Source: Deltaproteobacteria bacterium UBA2221 (GTDB taxonomy: Bacteria > Desulfobacterota > Syntrophorhabdia > Syntrophorhabdales > WCHB1-27). Taken from it: a DNA stretch of 18,659 nt. Below the pieces are notes generated by a model that was given only the letters and a program-made list of their open reading frames with translations, made no database searches and had not been told where the DNA came from. Below are positions 1-7,588 of this stretch, piece by piece (within the stretch, counting starts at the first letter, position 1; every line of letters begins with the position of its first letter). The position numbers and the translations under genes were made by a program. The stretch covers positions 1 to 18,659 of the forward strand of contig DCUF01000084.1 of NCBI GenBank assembly GCA_002328485.1, given 5' to 3'.

Positions 1-50
1 AAAGCAATGCAATAAGGGGTTGGGAGTCTCCTGCCGCTGACTGCCCAGAT

Positions 51-80
51 CGTGTTAGATCGCGTTAGATCGCGTTCATC
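51..80. repeat. Short tandem decamer repeat
   Basis: Two near-identical 10-bp units (CGTGTTAGAT, CGCGTTAGAT) are followed by a third partial unit (CGCGTTCATC), directly upstream of the candidate promoter at 90-118. The 10-bp period is close to one helical turn, so the units would lie on one face of the DNA, as expected of a protein-binding site. That role is inference; the repeat itself is seen directly. Confidence 0.5.
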
Positions 81-89
81 TTCCAACAG

Positions 90-118
90 TTGACAAAGGT
101 CCATCGTGTGAATACATT
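90..118 (+). promoter_or_regulatory. Candidate sigma70 promoter for the PEP-synthase-like gene
   Basis: A perfect -35 box TTGACA (90-95) is followed by a 17-bp spacer and TACATT (113-118), which matches 4 of 6 positions of the -10 consensus. It lies about 120-145 bp upstream of the possible start codons of the next gene. Apart from this site and the decamer repeat, the first 236 bases show no gene. Confidence 0.5.
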
Positions 119-236
119 CCCATTGTGTATGCCGGTTGTTGTGCAACCCGCGGGGATCGGCTCATTTTTTCGCGGCAGCGATGGGTGGATTCACTGAGGG
201 AAGGGTACCCGGTCGGCCACCCGAGGGGTCTTCTCT

Positions 237-1415
237 ATGAAGGACAAGGGAATGGAGGAAGCAATGCTATCGAGAAATGAACGGCTAACCCTCTGGTATG
301 AGGAGTTCAGCGACCATGACTATATCCTCGTGGGCAAGGAGAATGCGGCCCTAGCCGAGATGGTCAGGGCAGGTGTACCGGTGCCCCCTGGATTTGCTGT
401 CACCATGCGGGCCATGGAGGCCTTCGCCACCAGCACAGGCATCCACGATCAGATCTCAAGGCTGGTTGCCGGCATCCACGAGGCATCGTATGAGGCTGTC
501 AAGCCGGTAAGCGACGCTGCCATGAGGTTACTCGAGACAACGGAATTGCCTCCCGACATCGAGGACGCGATTGTATCGGGCTACCGGAAACTGTGCATGA
601 TATCGGAGGCTTCAAACTGCCCCGTTGCCGTCCAAGGGTCCTGCTCTGTTTCCCTGCCTGGTCAGGTCATGTCGTATTTGAACGTGCGAGAGGAAAAGAA
701 CGTCGTCGACTCTATTCGGCGCTGTTGGTCGGGTGTGTATACCGTCGAGGCAATCATGTCCCGGATGAACGGCGGCGCACCCTTGTTGCTCAACATTGGG
801 GTTGGGGTCAGCTCGATGGTCAACCCCAGGGTATCCGGGGTCATCTTCACCATCAATCCCATCAATGGCGATCCTTCCAAGATCGCCATTGATGGGAGCT
901 ACGGTCTCCGCGAGGCAGTGGCGTCCGGTCTTGTCACTCCGGATACCTACTTCATCGACAAGGTCATTATGGAGCCGGTGAAGACGATTATCGGCACCAA
1001 AGCAATCCAATACCGGTACGTCGACAGTGGCGCCGATATGGTTCAAGTGCCTGTACCCGAGGAGAATCGGCATGCTGCCTGTCTAACCCGCCAAGAGACC
1101 CTGGAATTGGCCCGGCTCGGCAAACTGATTGAAAATCACTATGGCAACCCCTGTAACATCGAGTTTGCCATCGGCGCTGATCGTCCATTCCCAAAGAATA
1201 TACTGATCCTTCGAGTCAGAGAGGAGTCAGTCTGGAGCAAGAAACAGACAATACCCCGAACCGAAAGGAGAAAGGATGCCCTGGATCGAATGGTGGGGCA
1301 GTTGATCGCCGGTATGAAGCTGGAAAGAGAATCGCTTGAGCACGTCCATAGACCGCCGTTGGCCGGTCACACGGGGTGCTGTCCCCTCTGCACCCTCCGA
1401 TCTCTGGCCCGTTAG
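237..1415 (+). CDS. Stand-alone PEP synthase/PPDK-type ATP-binding domain protein, probably degenerate
   Basis: The protein resembles the N-terminal ATP-binding (PPDK_N) part of PEP synthase and pyruvate phosphate dikinase, but has no phosphohistidine or PEP-binding domain. Family features are the LVGKENAALAEM segment near residue 31, VPPGFAVT (49-56), SGVIFTINP (200-208), the GLREAVASGLVTPD stretch (about 223-236) and VWSKK near the C-terminus. The usual AVRSSATAED nucleotide loop is shortened and altered to AVQGSCSVSLPG (131-142), replacing the ATP-contacting Arg with Gln. The closing QxRPET-type motif reads RVREES. The tail carries HTGCCPLC, a possible metal site. At 392 aa it compares best with split systems such as the ATP-binding subunit of phenylphosphate synthase, but no partner subunit is in the window. 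Two starts are possible: ATG 237 (GAGGGG, 8-nt spacing) or ATG 264, preceded by GGAGGAAGCA, which looks better. Function is unknown; it may be a non-catalytic paralogue. Confidence 0.8.
   Translation: MKDKGMEEAMLSRNERLTLWYEEFSDHDYILVGKENAALAEMVRAGVPVPPGFAVTMRAMEAFATSTGIHDQISRLVAGIHEASYEAVKPVSDAAMRLLETTELPPDIEDAIVSGYRKLCMISEASNCPVAVQGSCSVSLPGQVMSYLNVREEKNVVDSIRRCWSGVYTVEAIMSRMNGGAPLLLNIGVGVSSMVNPRVSGVIFTINPINGDPSKIAIDGSYGLREAVASGLVTPDTYFIDKVIMEPVKTIIGTKAIQYRYVDSGADMVQVPVPEENRHAACLTRQETLELARLGKLIENHYGNPCNIEFAIGADRPFPKNILILRVREESVWSKKQTIPRTERRKDALDRMVGQLIAGMKLERESLEHVHRPPLAGHTGCCPLCTLRSLAR
857..897. repeat. Perfect 17-bp inverted repeat inside the coding region
   Basis: The left arm TCCCATCAATGGCGATC (857-873) and right arm (881-897) are exact reverse complements separated by 7 nt (CTTCCAA). 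The repeat would form a strong hairpin in DNA or mRNA. It lies entirely in frame within the PEP-synthase-like gene, over the NPINGDPSKIAIDGS segment. No function is evident. Confidence 0.85.
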
Positions 1416-1425
1416 ACCGGGCCAG
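1404..1425. terminator. GC-rich hairpin over the stop codon, possible terminator
   Basis: CTGGCCCG (1404-1411) and CGGGCCAG (1418-1425) form a perfect 8-bp stem with a 6-nt loop that contains the TAG stop of the upstream gene. No T-tract follows, so it is not a textbook intrinsic terminator. It sits between convergent genes and could stop or slow polymerase from either side. Confidence 0.4.
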
Positions 1426-1512
1426 GCCGCCTCTGACCTTCTATGAATCTGTACTCCGTCCACGATAGGATAGGTGTTTCACCTTCATTTGACTTCGCCC
1501 GTCCCGCCCGGC

Positions 1513-2400
1513 TTACCAACGGTAAACGGGCAGGTCCATTCTCTCGATAACATGGTCGGGGGTGCCCGTGAACGGCCCTGGGGATTCCAGCTTGATGGAT
1601 GTTAGGGCAGCAGCGAATCTGACAGCATCCTCAAGGGGATGGTCCAGCCTGCGTGCGAGATACGCTCCCATACACGTGTCGCCGCGGCCCATCCTGCCTC
1701 GAGTGTTCCTGTTGGTGAATTTTGCGAAGGCAGAGGTGCCGTTGCCTTGAGCCAGCACCCCCTCTGAAGAAGTTATGATCGTTTCGGAACTGCCCCAGCC
1801 CTCCAGTATGTCCGCCTGATCCTTTGGGGCGTCGGCACCGGTAAGCACCTTGGCCTCCACCACATCGACCTTTACGAAATCCGCCATGTTCAGGATCTCT
1901 TTCTTCTCAGGCACATCTTCGAGGTGTGCAGCCCCTGAGGCATCCGCCTGGAGCATGACGCTCATCATGTCTACCGACAAACGGAATCCACGCGCCTTCA
2001 GCGCCCGCATCAGCTTAGGCAGAAATCCACAGGCGTCGAAACAGCAGAGGTGCACCAAACAGGGCTTACAAGCGGGCATCTCGCCAGAAGCAAAAGGCTC
2101 TCCAACCTTTATGCGATAGATCTGCCTCTGATCAACGTTTGCGGTCGGGAAAATGATATGCCCCTCTGTGGCTTCTCCTGACTGCACAAAGAGGTGAACA
2201 CCGGCCTCTTTGAGCGGCTCCAAAAGAGATTCTTCGTTGCCGCTGATTTTTGTCACCGCCGCAATTCTTCCACCCACGCGGCAGGCTGCTGCTGCCGCAA
2301 AGGTTACCGGACTACACTCCTCGGTGAAAGGGGGTCCCTTAAACGGTTCGACCGTATCCCTATTGATGTGACCTATGAATAGGATATCGTAGTCATACAT
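1513..2400 (-). CDS. PfkB-family carbohydrate/nucleoside kinase
   Basis: This 295-aa protein has the ribokinase/PfkB fold: an N-terminal GHINRDT (10-16), a small-residue-rich substrate segment (about 34-52) and the C-terminal signature GRGDTCMGAYLA (238-249). Asp241 is the expected catalytic base that activates the acceptor hydroxyl for ATP phosphorylation. The signature reads GRGD rather than the common GAGD, so it belongs to a divergent branch and the substrate (sugar, inositol or nucleoside) cannot be named. The length is typical of the family. The start is well supported: AAGGAGG lies 7-8 nt upstream of the ATG. It converges on the PEP-synthase-like gene and has no operon partner, so its context gives no substrate clue. 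Confidence 0.85.
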   Translation of the reverse strand: MYDYDILFIGHINRDTVEPFKGPPFTEECSPVTFAAAAACRVGGRIAAVTKISGNEESLLEPLKEAGVHLFVQSGEATEGHIIFPTANVDQRQIYRIKVGEPFASGEMPACKPCLVHLCCFDACGFLPKLMRALKARGFRLSVDMMSVMLQADASGAAHLEDVPEKKEILNMADFVKVDVVEAKVLTGADAPKDQADILEGWGSSETIITSSEGVLAQGNGTSAFAKFTNRNTRGRMGRGDTCMGAYLARRLDHPLEDAVRFAAALTSIKLESPGPFTGTPDHVIERMDLPVYRW

Positions 2401-2896
2401 GAATAGCCCTCCTTCTTACTTATTTAGCGCGTCCTATCGTTGCACCCATCGGGCACGTAACCTTCTATCTCCGCTGGTACATCCTTTGGTGTCCTCAAAG
2501 GACGGCCAGAGCCATTTTGAGTGCCAGAACCGCCGTAGCACGTCGCAGCGATCGGTCCGTTGGGTAATCCGGTCCCGGCGCAGCATCTTCCCCCATGGCC
2601 GGAACTGAGACGTTCACGATCCTGGGCAGTTCACACAGGCCTGTCATCATCCACGTCGGTATAGAGAGGCTGTACACAGAGTTACCCTCCTTTCGTCCTC
2701 CCGCACCACAACGGCCATAGAGGGCATGTCCCGGTTGATTTTTCCCACGAACCTCGTCACTTCCTCTCTCGGGCGACCCATGCTTGCCACATGATTGTTT
2801 TGTTTTCCTGTCGTGGTCTCGATCACTTGTGTTCTCACGGTAGCCTGCTTTTTCTTTTGTCTTTCTACAAAAAAGAGTAGGCGATGGAGGTTGACT
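2401..2896. other. Gene-poor stretch between pfkB-like gene and LysR remnant
   Basis: About 500 bases contain no recognisable gene. Open frames here are short and of low-complexity or unusual composition. The only positive signals are the ribosome-binding site of the pfkB-like gene at its left end and one small ORF with a good ribosome-binding site (2495-2677, minus). The right end probably held the lost N-terminal HTH of the LysR gene, but I do not see HTH-like sequence in any frame. Confidence 0.6.
2495..2677 (-). CDS. Possible small ORF, unknown function
   Basis: A 60-codon frame starts with GTG at 2677. A strong Shine-Dalgarno (GAAAGGAGGG) ends 7 nt before that start, which is the main reason to list it. 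The predicted peptide begins MYSLSIPTWMM and ends in an Ala/Leu-rich helix-like stretch (ATAVLALKMALAVL). No family is recognised. It lies upstream of the pfkB-like gene on the same strand, about 95 nt away, so co-transcription is possible. It may equally be chance or the remnant of a decayed gene. Confidence 0.25.
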   Translation of the reverse strand: MYSLSIPTWMMTGLCELPRIVNVSVPAMGEDAAPGPDYPTDRSLRRATAVLALKMALAVL

Positions 2897-3647
2897 ATGC
2901 AAGGAAGTAATGCGCACTCGCTGAGACTAACCAGCGCAGGAGAGGGCATCATGCAGCGGGCAGAGAGAATTTTTGAGGAGATTCATGAGATGGAGGGCTA
3001 TTTGGAGGACGTCTTCTCCGGCGAGGCGGGGGAACTGCGTATTGGGTGCCCTGAAGCGCCGTTGAAAAATGTGATGCCCATCATCGAGGAGTTTAAAAAG
3101 ATCTATCCGGGCGTACGGTTGGTTGTTGACCAAGGCTCCAACGCGGAGATGGTCAAGAGCGTTACCGACCACCGTAACGATCTTGCCTTCATCCGGTACA
3201 GCCCTAACAATAACAAGCTCAAGACCAAGGTATTGTGGAGGGAAGAAATCGTTCTCATTGCATCGCCGCAACGTACGCACTGCCCGAGCTCCGAAATATC
3301 TGTCATGCAGTTATCGCAGGTTCCATTAGTGGTAAGTCGAGAAGGATCAGCCGTAAGAGACGCCGTCCTTGACTATCTGAGGAGATCGAGAGTGACACCC
3401 GATAGCAGTAGAATCGGCAAGCACCACGCCCCTGAAGCACATGGTCCAGCAGGACAGTGGATTAGGATTCGTGGAACGTGACTTCGTTGAAAAAGAGCTG
3501 CAGGATGGCACACTCCGGATGGTACGGGTCGCTGAAGGCTCGCCTGCCTGCGAGTCTGGCATCGCTTGCCCCGACCATAGAGAGTTGTCGCCGGCCGCCT
3601 GGTCATTCTTGCGGTTCGTTGATAAATCGTGGTCCGTCAAGCCCTAA
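2897..3647 (+). pseudogene. LysR-family regulator, HTH-less and frameshifted
   Basis: The translation from 2897 starts at the very end of a LysR N-terminal domain (LRLTSAGEGIMQRAERIFEEI) and continues into the effector-binding domain (GELRIGCPEAPLKNVMPIIE, then VSREGSAVRDAVLDYLRR). The first 60 or so residues with the DNA-binding HTH are absent. Near 3400-3410 the homology jumps from frame 2 to frame 0: the first frame ends in non-homologous sequence at a stop at 3481, while the other frame continues with MVQQDSGLGFVERDFVEKEL to a TAA at 3645. The change of phase fits a one-base insertion or two-base deletion. ATG 2897 is preceded by GGAGG with 6-nt spacing, so a truncated effector-domain fragment could still be made. 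As a DNA-binding regulator it should be dead. Confidence 0.75.
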
Positions 3648-3787
3648 CGGAATCATAGGGACGCCTGAATTCCATCGCGCCTTTGCGAGAGTTGCTTGTC
3701 CCGTCCGAGCGTACTCTCTCCCGAGGGTGGGGAACTAAGGGCACGGTCATCAAGGACAGCCCCAGGGCCGCAGCGCAGCCGACAGAA
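3648..3787. other. Short intergenic spacer, nothing recognised
   Basis: Between the LysR remnant and the tRNA terminator I see no gene, promoter or repeat. Open frames crossing into the tRNA on the opposite strand are artefacts (see rejected items). Confidence 0.5.
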
Positions 3788-3823
3788 CAAAATAAAACTG
3801 GGTCACTCCCAGGGAATGCCCAG
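3788..3823 (-). terminator. Intrinsic terminator downstream of tRNA-Asn
   Basis: On the minus strand CTGGG (3823-3819) pairs with CCCAG (3802-3798), with additional pairing possible inside. It is followed immediately by TTTTATTTT. It lies 14 nt beyond the CCA end of the tRNA, the position expected for the end of this transcript. Confidence 0.65.
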
Positions 3824-3836
3824 CTTTGGCACAAAA

Positions 3837-3913
3837 TGGCTCCCCGGGCAGGACTCGAACCTGCAACCTACTGGTTAACAGCCAGCCGCTACTGCCGATT
3901 GAGCTACCGGGGA
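3837..3913 (-). tRNA. tRNA-Asn (anticodon GTT)
   Basis: The 77-nt gene shows a 7-bp acceptor stem (TCCCCGG/CCGGGGA), G discriminator and encoded CCA. The anticodon loop CTGTTAA places GTT at positions 34-36. The T arm GCAGG-TTCGAGT-CCTGC is intact and the variable loop is 5 nt. The D arm is slightly unusual: three Watson-Crick pairs (GCT/AGC) with a C/T opposition at the fourth. It has its own promoter just past tyrS and a terminator, so it can be expressed independently of the long operon. Confidence 0.95.
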
Positions 3914-3975
3914 ATGAATTCAGTTAGATGATAAAGAGCAATTTCAGGCCAAATCAGCCTGGACACGTGAGAGTT

Positions 3976-4004
3976 AGTAAACACCAAAAAAGCTTGCGTG
4001 TCAA
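3976..4004 (-). promoter_or_regulatory. Sigma70-like promoter for tRNA-Asn
   Basis: On the minus strand a perfect TTGACA (4004-3999) is followed by a 17-bp spacer and TTTACT (3981-3976). It starts 4 bp after the tyrS stop codon and would give a leader of about 55-60 nt before the mature tRNA, with a small CAGGC/GCCTG hairpin in the leader (3945-3961). Confidence 0.65.
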
Positions 4005-4007
4005 GGT

Positions 4008-5237
4008 TTACTCTTCAAAATCAAAGGTTACGAACTTCTTTTTGCCGACCCGAAGGGTGATGGCCTTCTCCGTGATGGCCAGGGACTCCTCTGAAAGCTT
4101 GGCTGACGATCCATCCGATGTGCCCATCACCATAATCGCGCCGTCGCGGATCAACCGCTTGCCTTCCGACGTGGACGCAATGATGCCATGATCACGCAGA
4201 AGGCCGGGGATATAAATCGGTCCTTCGGACCTATGCACTTTTATCCTGGGTCTTTCATCTGGAATACCTTTCTGTTGATGGGCCTTCTTCCAATCTTTTT
4301 GGGCCTTGTCGGCGTCGTCCTTGCTGTGAAATCTGGCTGCCATTTCATGGGCGAAACGCATTTTGGCATCCATGGGATGGGCCGTTCCGTCGGCTATCCC
4401 CTGTTTCAGCGCGTTGAGATCGTCAAGTGAAATATCGCTGAGCAGTTCGTAGTAGGTCAGCATCAACTCGTCGGAGATTGCCATGAGCTTGCCATAGATT
4501 ACGTCTGGCGGCTCGTCAATGCCCACATAGTTGTTGTACGTTTTGCTCATTTTGTTGACGCCGTCCGTGCCGACCAGCAAAGGAACGGTGAGAACGACCT
4601 GAGACTCCTGACCATAGGCCTTCTGGATTACCCTGCCAACAAGAAGATTAAAAATCTGGTCGTGACCGCCCAGCTCCACGTCTGCTTGCAGGGCCACCGA
4701 ATCGTACCCCTGCACCAAGGGATAGAGAAACTCATGGATGCTTATAGGAAGATTGTTGGCCATCCGATTACGGAAATCCTCCCTCTCGAAGATACGGGCA
4801 ACGGTGTACTGGGCACACAGCCGGATCATATCCGCCGCAGTCATGGTCTCCATCCACTCGCTATTGAATCGGATCTCTGTCTTTTCGGGATCAAGAACCT
4901 TAAAGACCTGCCGTTTGTATGTCTCAGCATTTTCGAGAAGCTTTTCTTTGGTAAGCACAGGTCTGGTCTCGATGCGGCCCGTTGGGTCTCCAATCATCCC
5001 CGTAAAGTCACCGATGAGAAAAACGGCTATATGACCCATTTCCTGGAATTGCTTCAGTTTCTGGAGAACAACAATATGACCCAGATGGAGGTCGGGGGCA
5101 GTAGGATCCATGCCCAGCTTGATTCGGAGAGGTCTTTGCTCCTGCTCCGACTTGACCAGCTTCTTGCGAAGTTCGTCTTCTGAAATAAGGTCGACGGACC
5201 CTCTCTCCATAATCAGCATCTGCCTCTCGACGTCCAT
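4008..5237 (-). CDS. tyrS: Tyrosyl-tRNA synthetase
   Basis: It charges tRNA-Tyr with tyrosine in the cytosol. The class I signatures are visible: the HIGH-type motif HLGH (51-54), preceded by GMDPTAPDL, and a KMSKT loop (229-233). The KMSK form and length of 409 aa point to the TyrZ-like branch rather than the E. coli TyrS branch, which has KFGKT. Residues from about 345 form the C-terminal S4 RNA-binding domain (EGKRLIRDGAIMV region). The ATG at 5237 follows the stop of the ymdB-type gene by one base, with AAGGTGG about 8 nt upstream, so the two are translated from one message. Alternative Met codons at residues 7 and 10 exist but have less support. Confidence 0.95.
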   Translation of the reverse strand: MDVERQMLIMERGSVDLISEDELRKKLVKSEQEQRPLRIKLGMDPTAPDLHLGHIVVLQKLKQFQEMGHIAVFLIGDFTGMIGDPTGRIETRPVLTKEKLLENAETYKRQVFKVLDPEKTEIRFNSEWMETMTAADMIRLCAQYTVARIFEREDFRNRMANNLPISIHEFLYPLVQGYDSVALQADVELGGHDQIFNLLVGRVIQKAYGQESQVVLTVPLLVGTDGVNKMSKTYNNYVGIDEPPDVIYGKLMAISDELMLTYYELLSDISLDDLNALKQGIADGTAHPMDAKMRFAHEMAARFHSKDDADKAQKDWKKAHQQKGIPDERPRIKVHRSEGPIYIPGLLRDHGIIASTSEGKRLIRDGAIMVMGTSDGSSAKLSEESLAITEKAITLRVGKKKFVTFDFEE

Positions 5238-5238
5238 C

Positions 5239-6018
5239 TTATTCCACCTTTTCTCGTATTCTCTGGATATCCCTGCACATACCCGTTTGACTATCGATCG
5301 TGATGTACACGCCCTGGATCTCGATGTCCCCCTTTGCCACCTCGTACTTGTGCGGCATCTGGGTAAGAAACCGCGCCAGAACGGGCCCTTTCTCCATGCC
5401 GATGACCGAATCCGTAGCGCCCGTCATCCCGATATCCGTGATGTAGCCTGTCCCCTTGGGAAGAACCCGCTCGTCAGCCGTCTGAACATGGGTATGGGTC
5501 CCCAATACCACGGACACCCTGCCGTCAAGGAACCATCCCAGGGCAATCTTCTCCGATGTCGCTTCCGCGTGAAAGTCCACGATCGTCGGTACCCCGTCCT
5601 TTCTCTCTTGGAGGAACTCCTCGGTCGCGCGGAAGGGACATTCCACAGTTCCCATAAAGGTCCGCCCCTCGAGACAGACCAGATAGAGGGATTTGCCGTT
5701 CTTTTCAACCAGAGTATAGCCAAAACCCGGTGTGCCTGGCGGATAATTCAAGGGCCTGATGACCCTCTGTTCGGCCATGAGGTAGGGAACGATCTCCTTC
5801 TTCCTCCACACGTGATTCCCTGTGGAGATGGCGTCCACGCCACAGGAAAGCATTTCCATGGCGAGGGACGGAGTGATACCGAGCCCTCCGGCAAGGTTCT
5901 CTCCATTGACTATTTTGAAGTCAGCCCGCGACTTCTTGATAAAGGCTGCTGCCGCAAGCCTTCCTGGTTTACCGATAATGTCGCCCAGGTACAGGACGGT
6001 AAAGACATCATTTGGCAT
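5239..6018 (-). CDS. ymdB: YmdB-type metallophosphoesterase (TIGR00282 family)
   Basis: This is a dinuclear-metal phosphoesterase of the YmdB/DR1281 family. Characterised members hydrolyse 2',3'- or 3',5'-cyclic nucleotides and influence mRNA levels and biofilm formation. All metal-site motifs are present: LYLGDIIG (Asp13), NGEN (Glu40, Asn41), GNH (His69), DFHAEA and LGTHTHVQT. I chose ATG 6018, which overlaps the end of rny by 11 bp and yields 259 aa, the family's usual length. A longer in-frame extension to 6129 lies entirely within rny and reads as non-homologous sequence. The rny-ymdB pairing is conserved in Bacillus and many other bacteria, consistent with a link to RNA turnover. Confidence 0.92.
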   Translation of the reverse strand: MPNDVFTVLYLGDIIGKPGRLAAAAFIKKSRADFKIVNGENLAGGLGITPSLAMEMLSCGVDAISTGNHVWRKKEIVPYLMAEQRVIRPLNYPPGTPGFGYTLVEKNGKSLYLVCLEGRTFMGTVECPFRATEEFLQERKDGVPTIVDFHAEATSEKIALGWFLDGRVSVVLGTHTHVQTADERVLPKGTGYITDIGMTGATDSVIGMEKGPVLARFLTQMPHKYEVAKGDIEIQGVYITIDSQTGMCRDIQRIREKVE

Positions 6019-7558
6019 ACTCAACCGCCCTTGTCTCTCTGATGACGACCACTTTGATCTGGCCGGGGTACGAAAGATCCGTTTCCACCTTTTTCGCAAT
6101 ATCCTTTGACAGGAGATAGAGATCATCATCCGGGACCTTCTCGCTGCTCACAACGATCCGGATTTCTCTTCCTGCTTGTATGGCGTAGGACTTCTCCACT
6201 CCATTGAAACTATTAGCTATTTTTTCGAGTTCTTCAAGCCGCTTGATGTAGGTCTCAAGCATTTCGCGCCGTGCTCCGGGACGGGCTCCTGAAAGTGCAT
6301 CGGAAGCCTGGATGATAACGTCAAGGGCACCTGATACAGGGGCCTCTTCATGGTGCGCCATGATAGAATGGACGATCGTCTCACTCTCGCCATATTTCTT
6401 GGCAAGGTCTGCCCCGATTGCAGAATGGGAGCCCTCCACCTCGTGGTCAACAGCTTTGCCGATATCATGAAGGAGCCCCGCCCTCCTGGCCTCAGGGACA
6501 TTCATCTTCAGTTCAGCGGCGATGATACCGGCTATGAAGGCCACTTCAAGGGAGTGCTGATAGACGTTCTGAGAGTAGCTACTCCTGAACTTGAGCCTGC
6601 CCAGCAACCGAACAAGCTCCGGATGAACGTTGTGGACACCTGCGTCAAAAACTGCCTGCTCACCAGCGCTTTTTACCTTCTCTTCAAGCTCCTCGGCAAC
6701 CTTCCCCACAATCTCTTCTATTCTGGCCGGGTGAATTCTTCCGTCGCTGATAAGCCTTTCGATGGCGAGCCTGGCCACCTCTCTGCGAATCGGGCTAAAG
6801 CATGAAAGGATAACAGCTTCAGGGGTGTCATCTATAATAATGTCGACGCCCGTTGCAGCCTCAAGGGCACGAATATTTCGACCTTCTCGACCGATGATTC
6901 GACCTTTCATCTCCTCGTTAGGCAGGGGCACAACGGAGACCGCGTCCTCGCCCACATACTCCCCGGCGTACCGTTGTATGGCAGTTGCTATAATCTCTTT
7001 TGCCTTCTTGTCAGACCTTTCCCTGGCTTCTTCCTCGATACGGCGGCACGTTTTTACCGCCTCGTATCGCGCTTCATCCTCCATTATCTGCATGAGAAGT
7101 TTCTTTGCATCTTCGGAGGTCATTCCTGAGATTTTTTCCAGTTTATCCCTCTGTTCCTTTAGAAGACTCTCGGATTCCTTGATCCTATTTTCGATATTCG
7201 CTTCTTTGGAAGCAAGCGAACGCTCCTTCCTGGATAGCTCTTCCTCTTTTTTATCCAGCAAGTCCCCTTTTTTATCCAGGTTCGATTCTTTTTGAGAGAG
7301 CCTCTTCTCTGTGGTCTGGAATTCGTTCCGTTTGGATTTCGTTTCCTGTTCTATTTCATTTCTTGCTTGGATTACGACATCTTTTGCCTGGATCGATGCT
7401 TCTCTTCGAGCAACATCGGCCTCTTTCTTGGCATCCTCCAGTATCTTCTTACCGATAGTCTCGTATTCACCGATTTTCTTGCGTTGGACGACTTTGGCCA
7501 GAAAATAGCCGAGGAATATACCGACGACACAGCCGAGGATAATAAACAATATATTCAA
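6008..7558 (-). CDS. rny: Ribonuclease Y, membrane-anchored endoribonuclease
   Basis: RNase Y starts bulk mRNA decay and processes polycistronic transcripts at the inner face of the membrane. The 516 aa show the full architecture: an N-terminal transmembrane anchor (about 2-22), a long charged coiled coil (about 30-180), a KH RNA-binding domain with IIGREGRN (221-228) and an HD phosphohydrolase domain with the metal-binding HD pair at 364-365 in GLLHDIGKAVDHE. Length matches B. subtilis RNase Y (about 520). The start is TTG at 7558; its Shine-Dalgarno AAGGGGG lies 4 nt upstream and is paired in a hairpin (separate entry), suggesting translational control. RNase Y in a proteobacterium-like context fits deltaproteobacteria. 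Confidence 0.96.
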   Translation of the reverse strand: MNILFIILGCVVGIFLGYFLAKVVQRKKIGEYETIGKKILEDAKKEADVARREASIQAKDVVIQARNEIEQETKSKRNEFQTTEKRLSQKESNLDKKGDLLDKKEEELSRKERSLASKEANIENRIKESESLLKEQRDKLEKISGMTSEDAKKLLMQIMEDEARYEAVKTCRRIEEEARERSDKKAKEIIATAIQRYAGEYVGEDAVSVVPLPNEEMKGRIIGREGRNIRALEAATGVDIIIDDTPEAVILSCFSPIRREVARLAIERLISDGRIHPARIEEIVGKVAEELEEKVKSAGEQAVFDAGVHNVHPELVRLLGRLKFRSSYSQNVYQHSLEVAFIAGIIAAELKMNVPEARRAGLLHDIGKAVDHEVEGSHSAIGADLAKKYGESETIVHSIMAHHEEAPVSGALDVIIQASDALSGARPGARREMLETYIKRLEELEKIANSFNGVEKSYAIQAGREIRIVVSSEKVPDDDLYLLSKDIAKKVETDLSYPGQIKVVVIRETRAVEYAK

Positions 7559-7562
7559 AAGA

Positions 7563-7588
7563 CCCCCTTTTTTCAGAGAATAAGGGGG
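7563..7588 (-). promoter_or_regulatory. Hairpin masking the rny ribosome-binding site
   Basis: On the minus strand CCCCCTT (7588-7582) pairs perfectly with AAGGGGG (7569-7563) across a 12-nt loop. AAGGGGG is the only good Shine-Dalgarno for the TTG start at 7558. The structure would keep the site closed until unfolded. An alternative is a weak terminator, since TCTTTT follows, but termination there would have to be bypassed to make rny. Confidence 0.5.

Noticed and set aside
2495..2917. 140-codon minus-strand frame extending beyond the small ORF
   Set aside because: The upstream part has odd composition and no ribosome-binding site at its first Met, and it overlaps the LysR remnant; only the section from GTG 2677 has any support.
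3683..3931. Open frame reading MAPRAGLEPATYWLTASRYC on the plus strand
   Set aside because: It is the antisense translation of tRNA-Asn, a known source of spurious proteins.
3945..3961. CAGGC/GCCTG hairpin as a tyrS terminator
   Set aside because: No T-tract follows, and it lies within the predicted leader of the tRNA transcript.
5110..6042. 310-codon plus-strand frame opposite the ymdB-type gene
   Set aside because: The opposite strand carries a well-conserved phosphoesterase with all metal-site motifs; this frame has none.
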